From Sediminibacterium ginsengisoli (GTDB lineage: Bacteria > Bacteroidota > Bacteroidia > Chitinophagales > Chitinophagaceae): a DNA stretch of 64,000 nucleotides. Below the pieces are notes generated by a model. That model had not been told where the DNA came from. It searched no databases and was given only the letters and a program-made list of their open reading frames with translations. Both the position numbers and the translations under genes were made by a program. The stretch lies in the NCBI RefSeq assembly GCF_900167075.1, contig NZ_FUWH01000007.1, positions 124,001 to 188,000 of the forward strand. The letters are read 5' to 3'. Positions 16,470-25,894 of this stretch are shown one piece after another. Within the stretch, counting starts at the first letter, position 1. Each line of letters opens with the position of its first letter.

Positions 16470-17678
16470 ATGCGTGGCAATAAATTCATGTTCGCAACGG
16501 GTATCGAGAACAGCTATCCTACGATCCTTTTACCAGATGGGTCTACCAAACGGGTGGATGAAATGGAAAAGACCGGCCATTACCAGCACTGGCAGACCGA
16601 TTTTAAACTGGTGCAGGACAGCGGGATAGAATTTCTGCGTTATGGCCCTCCTTATTATAAGACCCATACAGCGCCCGGTGTATATGACTGGGATTTTACA
16701 GACGATACATTCCATGCATTGCGGGAGATGAATATTACACCGATCGTTGATCTCTGCCATTTCGGAATACCCGACTGGATAGGTGATTTTCAAAACCCGG
16801 ATTTCCCGCATTATTTTGCAGAGTATGCAAAAGCTTTTGCGCAAAGGTTTCCTTACCTGCAGTTGTATACACCTGTAAATGAAATATTCATCGCAGCCAT
16901 GTTCTCGGCACAATATGGCTGGTGGAATGAACGGCTGCAGGGCGACAGGCATTTTGTAACAGCCCTGAAACATATCGCAAAGGCAAATGTGATGGCCATG
17001 CATGCGATCCTTTCCGTTCAGCCGGAAGCAGCGTTTATCCAGAGTGAGTCTTCGGAATATTTCCATGCAACTGACCCGCTTGCAACGCCGCTGGCAAGGT
17101 TCCTTAACCAGAAAAGGTTTCTTTCGCTGGACCTCACTTACGGTTACCCCTTAAATGTTGCGATGTATGAATACCTGTTATCAAATGGAATGTCGAAAGC
17201 AGAATATCACTGGTTCCTCGACAACCAGATCAAAGCGCGGTGCATCATGGGGAATGACTATTACGTTACGAATGAACACATCGTACATCCGGATGGTACC
17301 ACACAAGCTTCCGGTGAAATCTTCGGTTATTATGTGATCACACACCAGTATTACAGAAGATATCGTTTACCGATCATGCATACAGAAACGAATATCAGGA
17401 TGCCTTCCTGTGTTGAGTGGCTGATCAAGCAATGGGCCAATGTACACCGGCTGAAACACGATGGTATCCCTGTGATCGGGTTCACCTGGTACAGTCTGCT
17501 GCACCAGGTAGATTGGGATTCGGCATTACGCAACGATGTGGGAAACATAAACGAGCTTGGGCTGTATGACCTCGACAGGAAGATCATGCCCGTGGGCGAG
17601 GCTTACCGCGACCTGATCCGGAAATGGAAAGACATTATTTCAGAAGAAAGCTACGGCCTTATTTTTCATAACTGGTAA
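16470..17678 (+). CDS. GH1-like glycoside hydrolase, second paralogue in the cassette
   Basis: 402 aa, no signal peptide. A clan GH-A barrel of reduced length compared with typical GH1 (about 450 aa). Acid/base Glu138 lies in YTPVNEI (the usual NEP has lost its Pro) and the nucleophile Glu306 in PIMHTETN. Other matches: VDLCHFGIPDWIG near 93-105, GNDYYVTNEH, GFTWYSLLHQVDW, and ELGLYDLDRK near the end. It lies 11 nt after the fusion gene and ends the cassette. A second in-frame Met (residue 7, MFATGIE) is an equally plausible start. Being cytoplasmic beside glf and a glycosyltransferase, it probably acts on an intracellular glycoside or intermediate, not on imported polysaccharide. Confidence 0.8.
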   Translation: MRGNKFMFATGIENSYPTILLPDGSTKRVDEMEKTGHYQHWQTDFKLVQDSGIEFLRYGPPYYKTHTAPGVYDWDFTDDTFHALREMNITPIVDLCHFGIPDWIGDFQNPDFPHYFAEYAKAFAQRFPYLQLYTPVNEIFIAAMFSAQYGWWNERLQGDRHFVTALKHIAKANVMAMHAILSVQPEAAFIQSESSEYFHATDPLATPLARFLNQKRFLSLDLTYGYPLNVAMYEYLLSNGMSKAEYHWFLDNQIKARCIMGNDYYVTNEHIVHPDGTTQASGEIFGYYVITHQYYRRYRLPIMHTETNIRMPSCVEWLIKQWANVHRLKHDGIPVIGFTWYSLLHQVDWDSALRNDVGNINELGLYDLDRKIMPVGEAYRDLIRKWKDIISEESYGLIFHNW

Positions 17679-17681
17679 CTG

Positions 17682-17888
17682 TTACCTTGTAAATATTTTG
17701 CGCTCCCGGATCACATCTGCAGTAAACGCATTGAACAGATCATGTGCACTGCTTTGATTTGAATTACCATTACCGTTTCTGCTGTCGGATGGCTTTTCTG
17801 TAAAAGAGGTGTATTCGCGGCCTACACAGATCATTCTTGCTCTTTTGCTGGCTGCGCGTGAAATATGGAGAGGGAATCTTCGCTTCAT
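17682..17888 (-). CDS. Possible small basic protein, 68 aa
   Basis: A convergent frame whose stop is 4 nt from the end of the GH1-like gene. The product starts MKRRFPLHISRAASKRARM, is rich in Arg, Lys and Ser, and has no recognisable domain or membrane segment. An AT-rich stretch before the ATG could hold a promoter. No homologue is recognised. Could be a spurious frame; kept because no other gene covers it. Confidence 0.35.
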   Translation of the reverse strand: MKRRFPLHISRAASKRARMICVGREYTSFTEKPSDSRNGNGNSNQSSAHDLFNAFTADVIRERKIFTR

Positions 17889-17954
17889 AAAATACTTTTA
17901 AAATAAGGGAAATAAATAATGCCGTTTTGCGGTGGAATAAAATACACAGACCGA

Positions 17955-19124
17955 TCATTTCCAGGGATCGAGTACCACTTTTACACAATCGTCTTCTTTC
18001 TTTTTAAATATCGAGTAACCATGCGCGATCTCTGAAAGCGGCAGCCGGTGTGAAATAATATCATTCAGCACCACTTTTCCTTCTGAAACCCAATCCAGAA
18101 GCTGATCGATATATTTATGAACGGGTGCCTGGCCGGCTTTAATGGTGAGGCCTTTATCGAACAATTGCCCTACCGGAAAATTATCATAAGTTGTACCGTA
18201 CACACCAAGCACGGAGACAATACCACTGCGTCTTACTGCGCTCATACAGGCTTCCAGTACTTTGACAGAACCTTTTTCAAAATTGATCACGGCTTTGGCA
18301 CGGTCGATCAGGTTTCTTTCAGGTTCGAAACCTACTGCATCCACACAAAGATCGGGGCCGCGTCCTTCCGTCATGGCACGAAGCTCTTCTATAACATTTT
18401 CACCATCGCCCTCCCACAGGATCGTTTCGCTGTTCGTAGTAAGACGGGCTTTCTCGAGCCTGTAAGTCAATACATCCACCAGGATCACACGCTGAGCGCC
18501 GCGGAGCCATGCGCTTTTAGCCGCCATCAAGCCAACAGGACCCGCACCGAAAATTGCTACCGTTTCCCCGCCGCTTATTCCGCCCCAGTCGATACCGGTA
18601 TAACCTGTCGGAAAGATATCAGTAAGGAACAACACTTCTTCATCGGTTAAATTTTCCGGCACTTTTCGGGGACCGTAATCAGCATAGGGAACACGAACAT
18701 ATTCGGCCTGGCCGCCATCGTAACCACCGTAAAGATCTGTGTAACCAAACAGGGCACCGCCTTTTTCCTTCACAATACCACCTTCCGGACCATAATGTTC
18801 CGGGTTGCTGCTGGAGCAGTTGCCGGGTGACTGGTGCTGGCAAAAGAAGCAATGGCCACATGCAATAGGAAAGGGCACCACCACTCTATCACCTTTTTTG
18901 AGATTGGTTATAGCACTGCCCGTTTCCTCTACAATGCCCATGAATTCGTGTCCCAGTACCATCGGGCGAGGTTGCGGGAAGCCGCCGGAATAAATGTGAA
19001 GGTCTGATCCGCAGATAGCTGTTGATGTCACTTTAATAATGGCATCACGCGGTGTTTCTATCACGGGATCCGGTACCGTATCGTATTGAATATTTCCCGG
19101 CGCATGGAATACAGCTGCTTTCAT
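17955..19124 (-). CDS. Zinc-dependent alcohol dehydrogenase, formaldehyde-dehydrogenase-like subgroup
   Basis: 389 aa medium-chain dehydrogenase. Catalytic-zinc residues appear in ICGSDLH and GHEFMG; the structural-zinc loop is CGHCFFCQHQSPGNC (about residues 93-107). The NAD-binding Rossmann motif is VAIFGAGPVGLMAAKSA near 185. FPTGYTGIDWGG and the late PVHKYIDQLLDW match the glutathione-independent formaldehyde dehydrogenase-like group. Oxidises an alcohol or hydrated aldehyde with NAD(P). It is convergent to the glycan cassette and looks monocistronic. The substrate is unknown. Confidence 0.92.
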   Translation of the reverse strand: MKAAVFHAPGNIQYDTVPDPVIETPRDAIIKVTSTAICGSDLHIYSGGFPQPRPMVLGHEFMGIVEETGSAITNLKKGDRVVVPFPIACGHCFFCQHQSPGNCSSSNPEHYGPEGGIVKEKGGALFGYTDLYGGYDGGQAEYVRVPYADYGPRKVPENLTDEEVLFLTDIFPTGYTGIDWGGISGGETVAIFGAGPVGLMAAKSAWLRGAQRVILVDVLTYRLEKARLTTNSETILWEGDGENVIEELRAMTEGRGPDLCVDAVGFEPERNLIDRAKAVINFEKGSVKVLEACMSAVRRSGIVSVLGVYGTTYDNFPVGQLFDKGLTIKAGQAPVHKYIDQLLDWVSEGKVVLNDIISHRLPLSEIAHGYSIFKKKEDDCVKVVLDPWK

Positions 19125-19393
19125 AGGTTGATTTTATCAGGTGGGTAATGCGTAACACGCACAATACATATGCCAATGCCATTTATTACCGGATACATGC
19201 ACGGCGTAGCAATATTGCCCCAGTGATACCTTGATCGTATGGGGATTTGTTTCTTCAACCGATATTGCACATCACTTCGTATAATTCCGACACGGGCCGG
19301 TTCTCCTTAGAATACCTGAAATAATTTACCTCCACAGTGCAATTGTTTGCCAGTGATCCGGTGAAGCTATTACTGACATTCGGAGTTATTGAA

Positions 19394-19978
19394 TTAAAAA
19401 TTCCAGTTGATCAATGGCAACTTTCTTTTTTCATTCACATTCCAGAAACCGATCTGTATGCCTTTGGTTCTGCTGCTTTTATTAAAAGCGCCCAGCTGGA
19501 TACCGCGCATCTTATACGATTCATTGACAAAGATTCCGAGCTGAATACCGTTATGCTGTAAAGCAAAATTTAAAGTGGAAACGGATATGCCATTGACACG
19601 TTTAACGGCGTGGCCGACCACCCCGATGGAAATACCATTGATATCGTAAGCACCGGCAGTTCCGGTACCTGATATATTGAGTCCATTGATCCGTTCGGAA
19701 TAGGGTTCCTTTTTGCTTTCCAGGAATGCACTGTCGTTCGCGGGTATCGGGCTTGCCGGCATCCATGCTACCAGTATTCCTTCTCCGATCAGTGAAAGCC
19801 GCAAGCCATTGCTGGTTGTGCGTTTGGGGTTTTCTGCAAAATTCCATAATCCTACAGACAGGCCATAAATATTAGCGTTCTTCTGCTGAAATGTCCAGGC
19901 CGAAAAATAGGTTTTCTTTTTCTGAGCAGAGGCAGATATCGTGAGCAGCAACAGTATAAATATGAATATGGATTTCAT
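19394..19978 (-). CDS. Secreted protein with LA_2272-type surface repeats
   Basis: 194 aa with a signal peptide MKSIFIFILLLLTISASAQ. The mature part is a run of degenerate repeats with the pattern NGIxxGxxN: NIYGLSVGLWNF, VNGISVSTLNFALQ, HNGIQLGIF, MRGIQLGAFN, KGIQIGFWN. This matches the LA_2272 family of surface repeat proteins, thought to form a beta-rich fold. Role unknown. It has no close operon partner. Confidence 0.78.
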   Translation of the reverse strand: MKSIFIFILLLLTISASAQKKKTYFSAWTFQQKNANIYGLSVGLWNFAENPKRTTSNGLRLSLIGEGILVAWMPASPIPANDSAFLESKKEPYSERINGLNISGTGTAGAYDINGISIGVVGHAVKRVNGISVSTLNFALQHNGIQLGIFVNESYKMRGIQLGAFNKSSRTKGIQIGFWNVNEKRKLPLINWNF

Positions 19979-20045
19979 GCAGCAAAAGCTTTAGCGCAGT
20001 TAATATAGATCATTCCGGCTGTTCAGGCAATCTTTGCTGTAAGCA

Positions 20046-20084
20046 TAATAAAAAGAGGCTGTATCTTATTGATACAGCCTCTTT
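20046..20084 (-). terminator. Terminator of the susC-susD operon
   Basis: Perfect 14-bp stem AAAGAGGCTGTATC/GATACAGCCTCTTT (20052-20065 and 20071-20084). On the minus strand it is followed by TTATTATG, after the T-rich stem end, so it terminates leftward transcription 35 nt after susD. Confidence 0.9.
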
Positions 20085-20118
20085 GCCAGGATTCAACACG
20101 TAAATCGGGTATTAAACC

Positions 20119-22113
20119 TTATTTTTTAAGATATCCATAATACTCGTCGTCTGTTGCACAATCCCACCATACCGGCATACTCCAGATATTCGGGGCTGTT
20201 GCATTGGCATTAAGGGCCAATACATTCGCGAGGTTATAGTTGAGTTCGAGCGTGGTTGGTAACATGAACCTGCGTGGCCAGTACCTTGGATCTGCTTTAG
20301 AGCCACCGGTATAAAGCGCAGTTCCTGCGAACAGCGGTGTTCTGTCGAAGCCCGGGTAAACCACACCAAAACCACCAATATTACCCGCACTGAAGTTAAA
20401 GCGGCGCATATCGTTCCAGTTCTCGATGCTGCAACCCATTGCTACGTATTTCTGTAACATGATGTCTGCCATGGTCAGCGCACCTGCGGTCTGCACCACA
20501 GCGTTACTTGCCATATAAGCAGTGATCGCAGTGCCGCTCATTGGCGCCATGTCAGGATTGGTAGCTGTATAGCCACTACCCTGCCACTGCGTAAGCTTGG
20601 CCTGCATCATATCGAGGTGAGCCTGGATACCTGCCTTGTATGCTGTATGGGCGCTTCCTGCGTCGCCTTTTCTCATATAGGCTTCGGCCTTGATAAAGCA
20701 CATTTCATGATAGGTCAGGATCTCCTGGTCTGAAACAGGGCGGATCTGGAAAGAACCGGTAGATGCCACAGCTCCCGCTGTAAAGGCCGGAACTGAAGGA
20801 TACCAGCTTACATCTGTCTGTCCCTGTGCAGGTATGCCAGATGTTGCAATGGAACTGCTGCGCAGGTTTACGTAAACAGTATCACCTGCATACAGGTAGT
20901 TGGTACTATTGATATAAATAGAACCTGCCCTGTACGTTACAGTTACGTTATTGCCGCTTGTGGTGAAAGGACGGCCGGCTGTTGTTTGTGCAGCAATGAA
21001 ATTAGCACGGTCTGTTGCATCGGAAATCGCATAAGTGATATTGGTATTGGCAGTGGCATAGGAAGGAGCTACGATAGACGCCGCCCCGCCTTTCAGCAGC
21101 CTTGTTGCCGCACCGTGCATATCAACACCCGCAGAACGGTTCCAGGTATAAGAGATCACTTTACCGCTGCCATCCAGCTGAATGTTAGACATCGCAGCAG
21201 GAACGATCTTGGTCATACGTGGATCTGTTACGCCTGAACCACGCATGTTGGTAAGCAGGTTGTAGTGATATTGTGAAATACGCTGGTTGCTTCCGTAAGC
21301 GGCATAATCGAAGTTACCGTTGGTTACAACAGGATCTCCTAACAGGTAATCGGTTACTGTGCTGTTGTTATAACCTGGTCCGATGGTATTCTCCGCATTG
21401 GATTGAGGGCCTCTTGCCACATAATACAGAACGGAATCCCCGTTGTACAGATCTGATTTTTTAGACAGTTTCAGCATGTAGCGGGCTTTCAGACCATAAC
21501 AGAGTTTGATCCATTTGTTCAGGTCTCCGTTGTTCCAGAGGTCGCCTTTCGACAAAGGAACAGCTGTTGCTTCCTGTGTTTTACCGAACAGCGCAATCGC
21601 TTCATCCAGTTTTGCCATACAGCCTTTGTAGATTGCTTTGCCATCATCAAAAGCAGGACTTGCTATACCTGAGATCGCCTGTGTGTAAGGCATTTCACCA
21701 TAGATATCCAGCATCTGCATAAAACCGAGTGCGTGAAAAACGTTGGCTGTTGCCATATAATGGTAAGCGCCATTTTTCTGTGCGGTTTTGTAAAGGTCGT
21801 TCAGGTTAGAAGCCACTTCCACAAACCAGGTCTGGTAAGGCGTGGTATTACCGGTATGAGTTGTCCAGGTTGTACTGAGCGCATTACCTGCCGCAGAGTT
21901 GCTGTAGTAAACGCCGGCAATACATGAGCTGCGGAAATTGGAAACACCCGAAGTATACTGGTAAAAGTGTTCGATCCAGGGCAACCTGTTCTCAACCAAT
22001 ACACTTTCGTTGTTCGGATTGTTCGGATCATTGTTTACATCCAGGAACTTTTTACACGAAGTGGCCCCGAGTACAACCAGGAGAGCCAATAGTATATATT
22101 TTGAATTTTTCAT
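20119..22113 (-). CDS. SusD/RagB-family nutrient-binding lipoprotein (SusD-like 2 type)
   Basis: Outer-membrane lipoprotein capping the SusC pore and delivering ligand. 664 aa, longer than the classical 500-600 aa. Lipoprotein signal MKNSKYILLALLVVLGATSC with acylated Cys20, followed by KKFLDVNNDPNNPN, characteristic of the SusD-like 2 group. Helical TPR-type segments follow (for example MATANVFHALGFMQMLDIYGEMPY and YGLKARYMLKLS, each a typical SusD helix). The C-terminus has the NWNDMRRFNF and YPGFDRTPLF block. It lies 20 nt downstream of susC. No glycanase sits in this operon, so the ligand may be a peptide or another nutrient. Confidence 0.94.
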   Translation of the reverse strand: MKNSKYILLALLVVLGATSCKKFLDVNNDPNNPNNESVLVENRLPWIEHFYQYTSGVSNFRSSCIAGVYYSNSAAGNALSTTWTTHTGNTTPYQTWFVEVASNLNDLYKTAQKNGAYHYMATANVFHALGFMQMLDIYGEMPYTQAISGIASPAFDDGKAIYKGCMAKLDEAIALFGKTQEATAVPLSKGDLWNNGDLNKWIKLCYGLKARYMLKLSKKSDLYNGDSVLYYVARGPQSNAENTIGPGYNNSTVTDYLLGDPVVTNGNFDYAAYGSNQRISQYHYNLLTNMRGSGVTDPRMTKIVPAAMSNIQLDGSGKVISYTWNRSAGVDMHGAATRLLKGGAASIVAPSYATANTNITYAISDATDRANFIAAQTTAGRPFTTSGNNVTVTYRAGSIYINSTNYLYAGDTVYVNLRSSSIATSGIPAQGQTDVSWYPSVPAFTAGAVASTGSFQIRPVSDQEILTYHEMCFIKAEAYMRKGDAGSAHTAYKAGIQAHLDMMQAKLTQWQGSGYTATNPDMAPMSGTAITAYMASNAVVQTAGALTMADIMLQKYVAMGCSIENWNDMRRFNFSAGNIGGFGVVYPGFDRTPLFAGTALYTGGSKADPRYWPRRFMLPTTLELNYNLANVLALNANATAPNIWSMPVWWDCATDDEYYGYLKK

Positions 22114-22133
22114 GATTAACTTTTTTGCATTGA

Positions 22134-25100
22134 TTAGAACGTAATATTTACACCGAAAGTAACACCAGCTACAGCAGGAACACCGAGGTAATCGATACCT
22201 GTAGAACCTGAACCACCTGTTCCGCCCGCGGCACTTACTTCAGGATCCATTCCTTTGTAGTTGGTCCATGTAAATAAGTTGGTACCTACAATGGTTGCAG
22301 ACAGTTCCTTGATGATCCTCTTGTTCTTCAGCATGCTTGTGAAATCGTAGTTCAGCGACAGTGAACGTACTTTCACCCAGTTTACAGAAGTGATGAAGTT
22401 CTCTGAATTGGCTGCATAGTTAGACCAGTACTGCTGGATCAGGTAGTTACCTGAAAGTGTAGCACCGTTGATCACGTAGTTCTGACCTGCATTGTAAGTT
22501 TGTGAAAAGTCAGCACCGGTCACACTGTTAACACCGGTTACGGTCACAGACTGACGGTCGTTCAGCAGTGTCCTTTTGCTTAAACCGTTCACCACCATTG
22601 CATATTCTGTACCGTTGTAAATATCTCCACCCTTACGGATATCAAGCAGTAATGACAGCATGAATTTTTTGTAACGTACTGTATTGCTGATACCACCGAT
22701 GAATGAAGGCTCACGGTTACCTACGATCGGGTTGTTGGTATTGATCTTGTATAAACCTGTTGTAGGATCTACCTGGTAGCGGCCATTCGCAACCTCAACG
22801 CCCTTGGTATCCACTTCACGGAGGAAACGTGTACCGGTCATGCCGAGGAAGTAACCGCCATTAGGAATAGACGCTGCTTTCACACCGCCAAACTGTGCAT
22901 CGGTCGGGTAGAAATAAGCTACACCTGGCAGGAAGTCGCCCAGGCGGCCTTTGTTATAAGAGAAGTTCACCGCTACATCCCAGGTGAAATCCCTGCGTGA
23001 TATCGGTTTACCGGTTACCGCTATTTCAACACCTTTGTTGATCACGGAACCGGAGTTGATTGAAGTGAGGATATAACCGCTCGCGTTAGACAAACGTGGC
23101 TGAGCGATCTGGTTCTGAGTCTGGCTGTGGTAGTAGGTTACATCCAGTCCTACGCGGCCGCCCAGGAACCTGAACTCACCACCAACTTCCCATGAATTCT
23201 GGATCTCAGGTTTCAGGAAAGGATTACCGCTGGTGTACTGGTTACCGATACCTGTATAAGAACCGATGGTGATCGGGTTGTTCACATAAGTAAGGGTTGC
23301 ATACGGATTGGCATCTTTACCAACCTGTGCCCAGCTTCCGCGCACTTTACCAAAAGAAAGAATGCTGCTCTTAGGCAATAACTCGGTGATCACTACCGAA
23401 CCACTCACTGACGGATAGAAATAAGACCTGCTGTCCAATGGCAGTGTAGATGACCAGTCGTTACGGCCGGTTGCAGTCAGGAACGCAATGTTTTTATAAG
23501 ACACGCCCACTTCACCATAAGTTCCAACGAGGCGTTTTTTGGTTACGCCGTCTTTAAAGAACTGGTTGGTGGTGGCAATATTTCCGAAGCTGATGGTACC
23601 GGCAGTGATAAAGTTGAAGCCCCAGTGATTCTGGCTGACGATATCAGTTGCTTCAGTTGTATTTCCGATCATCACACGGGCATCGAAATCGCCGAATGAT
23701 TTATGGAAATTACTCATCACAGTTGTTGACGTGAAAGTATACCCCAGCAGGTTTTTACTCAAACGACCGTTCTGGTACAAAGGAATCACCGCTGAACCCG
23801 GGGCAATGTAGTTATAATCATTGGTATTATACTGATCGTAACCTAAGCGGGTAATGATATCCCACCAGCTGGCGATTTTGTATGAAGCATTGATACCGCC
23901 TGTGAAACGCTTGGTTTCTGAAGTCAGTTTATCTTTATTGATGATCCAGTAAGGATTGTCCAGATCGTTCTCCAATGGAACTGTTCCGGCAAACCTGCGG
24001 TATTGTGACCCATCTATGTTCTCATACCTCTTCATGTTGAAATTCTGAGGGAAGCCGTAGATCGCACCCATTGTACCGTTACCACCACCGCTGTACAAAC
24101 CGGATGTTGTTAAGGTCCTGTCTGTGTTGGCGATCGAATAAGCCACATTTGAACTCAGCGTCAGGCGGCCGTATTTCTGTTCGCCATTGAAACGGAAAGT
24201 TGTTTTCCGGAAGCCGGTATTCGGAACGATACCATCCTGGTTGAAATTAGATCCTGATAAATAAAAAGAACCATTCTTTGATCCGCCGGATACACTCACG
24301 TTATTATCGTAGATGATACCATTACGGAAGAAGTCATTGATATTGTCATACAGCGTATCGGATGCGCCCAGTTTAGGCCCCCATGAGCTGTAAGTAATAT
24401 CGTTGAAAACACCATTGCTGGCATAAATACCATTTTTGAAAGTTGTCTGCGCTTCAGGCAGTTTGTTAGCCCACGAGGTAGTGATTTTGCTGGTGGCAGT
24501 TACTTTCACAGTACCTTCAGCACCTTTTTTAGTGGTGATGATCACAACACCATCAGCCGCCCTTGAACCGTAAAGTGCTGCTGCCGCAGAACCTTTCAGT
24601 ACAGAGAGGGTTTCGATGTCTTCAGGGTTGATGTCCATTACACGGTTTGAATACGTTGTATTGCTGCGCGACATACCATCGGTACCGGTATTACCGCTAA
24701 CGCTGGTTGAGTTATCGTAGATAATTCCGTCTACAACAAACAAAGGCTGGTTCTGACGGCCTTCCGATGTGGAGTTACCGCCACGGATCGTGATCGAAGC
24801 ACCGGCACCAGCTGCACCGCTGAACTGTGTAATATTAACGCCCGGCGCTTTACCGGCGAGAGAGTTGATGATATTGGTGCTCTTGTTCTTCATCAGTTCC
24901 GAAGCACTCAGTTCGGTCACCGCGTAGCCCAGTGCCTTTCTTTCTTTTTTAATACCCAGCGCCGTAACAACTACTTCACCCAGCTGTTCAGTGCTTTTTG
25001 CAAGGCGCACTACCATTCCGGCCGCCGCCTTCACAGATTGTGTGGTATAACCCACATAGCTAAATTCGAGCAGTACGCCCGCATCTGCATTGACCGTGAA

Positions 25101-25283
25101 TTTACCATTGTCAGCTGTTACTACCGATCGGTTTGCACCAACTACAGTAACAGTTACACCAGCGAGCGGCGCACCATCGTCAGACAGTACCGTTCCGCTG
25201 ATGGAAACACCTTGAGCCATCATGGTGCTTGTGATCATACTCATCAGAAGCATGATCAAACCGAAAAATTTCCATCTTCTCAT
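22134..25283 (-). CDS. SusC/RagA-type TonB-dependent outer-membrane receptor
   Basis: 1049 aa from ATG 25283; an upstream in-frame Met at 25382 would place 33 unlikely residues before the signal peptide. Signal peptide MRRWKFFGLIMLLMSMITS... ends in MMAQ (24). Regulatory carboxypeptidase-like domain about 27-110 (ISGTVLSDDGAPLAGVTVTV). Plug domain with EVVVTALGIKKERKALGYAV, ITIRGGNST, LFVVDGIIYDN and IETLSVLKGSAAAALYGSRA. A long beta-barrel ends in a C-terminal aromatic residue (VNITF). It forms an operon with susD. Together they import an unknown nutrient. Confidence 0.96.
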   Translation of the reverse strand: MRRWKFFGLIMLLMSMITSTMMAQGVSISGTVLSDDGAPLAGVTVTVVGANRSVVTADNGKFTVNADAGVLLEFSYVGYTTQSVKAAAGMVVRLAKSTEQLGEVVVTALGIKKERKALGYAVTELSASELMKNKSTNIINSLAGKAPGVNITQFSGAAGAGASITIRGGNSTSEGRQNQPLFVVDGIIYDNSTSVSGNTGTDGMSRSNTTYSNRVMDINPEDIETLSVLKGSAAAALYGSRAADGVVIITTKKGAEGTVKVTATSKITTSWANKLPEAQTTFKNGIYASNGVFNDITYSSWGPKLGASDTLYDNINDFFRNGIIYDNNVSVSGGSKNGSFYLSGSNFNQDGIVPNTGFRKTTFRFNGEQKYGRLTLSSNVAYSIANTDRTLTTSGLYSGGGNGTMGAIYGFPQNFNMKRYENIDGSQYRRFAGTVPLENDLDNPYWIINKDKLTSETKRFTGGINASYKIASWWDIITRLGYDQYNTNDYNYIAPGSAVIPLYQNGRLSKNLLGYTFTSTTVMSNFHKSFGDFDARVMIGNTTEATDIVSQNHWGFNFITAGTISFGNIATTNQFFKDGVTKKRLVGTYGEVGVSYKNIAFLTATGRNDWSSTLPLDSRSYFYPSVSGSVVITELLPKSSILSFGKVRGSWAQVGKDANPYATLTYVNNPITIGSYTGIGNQYTSGNPFLKPEIQNSWEVGGEFRFLGGRVGLDVTYYHSQTQNQIAQPRLSNASGYILTSINSGSVINKGVEIAVTGKPISRRDFTWDVAVNFSYNKGRLGDFLPGVAYFYPTDAQFGGVKAASIPNGGYFLGMTGTRFLREVDTKGVEVANGRYQVDPTTGLYKINTNNPIVGNREPSFIGGISNTVRYKKFMLSLLLDIRKGGDIYNGTEYAMVVNGLSKRTLLNDRQSVTVTGVNSVTGADFSQTYNAGQNYVINGATLSGNYLIQQYWSNYAANSENFITSVNWVKVRSLSLNYDFTSMLKNKRIIKELSATIVGTNLFTWTNYKGMDPEVSAAGGTGGSGSTGIDYLGVPAVAGVTFGVNITF

Positions 25284-25894
25284 TGTTTTACTTTTTGGGT
25301 TTTTAAAATCTTGATTAGCGTATTCGTGTATGTTAGTACCTGGTATCAGGGGTGAAAACCAATGCAGGGAGGTTCCGGGCAAAGATTACCCGGTGGAATG
25401 CAGAGAGATAGTAAAAAAGGATAAAGTAACCACTTTCATCACGGCAATCGTCTTTCTCATAACATGTGTTTTGGGTTCGTTTTTGATCAATACCCCGGCT
25501 GACAGGCTGGCCATTCATAATAGACAGGAAGATCATGCAAAACATTGCATGCATTTTTTGCAAAAAACAGCAGTTAAGCATTGAACCGTCAATTATCGTC
25601 GGCGAACTGTCAATATTAAGACAATGTTAATTTTTATCTGACGTTTTAACAAGCTATTTTTCACCATTTTAAGAACAATATGGCTCCTATTCGGCGAGCA
25701 CAACAAAAAACGCGGAAAACCGCAGGATTCGGAAGAAAAAGAAGCTTAATACCCTGGATGTCAATAAAATGACCGTTTCTCCAAAAGACCTTATCAGACC
25801 GGATGTCGCCTGTAAGGCTGGTTTCGTCGAAAAGAAAGAGTTCTTTAGCCTGAAAGGGGTAATCTTGGAGTCATAATACGATAAATTGTTATTC
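25284..25894. promoter_or_regulatory. Long region between susC and the serine hydrolase, with a candidate operator
   Basis: About 600 nt without a convincing gene. Two direct repeats GAACCGTCAAT (25583-25593) and GAACTGTCAAT (25604-25614) lie exactly 21 bp apart, two helical turns, a spacing expected for dimeric regulators bound to one DNA face. They lie about 300 nt before the susC ATG, so susC would have a long leader if its promoter is nearby. A GCAAAA/TTTTGC arrangement with internal TGCATGCA lies near 25537-25562. The part right of 25640 should hold the hydrolase promoter. Confidence 0.45.

Noticed and set aside
25333-25581. Minus-strand frame of 82 codons upstream of susC
   Set aside because: Cys/Met-rich with no recognisable pattern, and it runs into the susC leader; more likely untranslated leader sequence.
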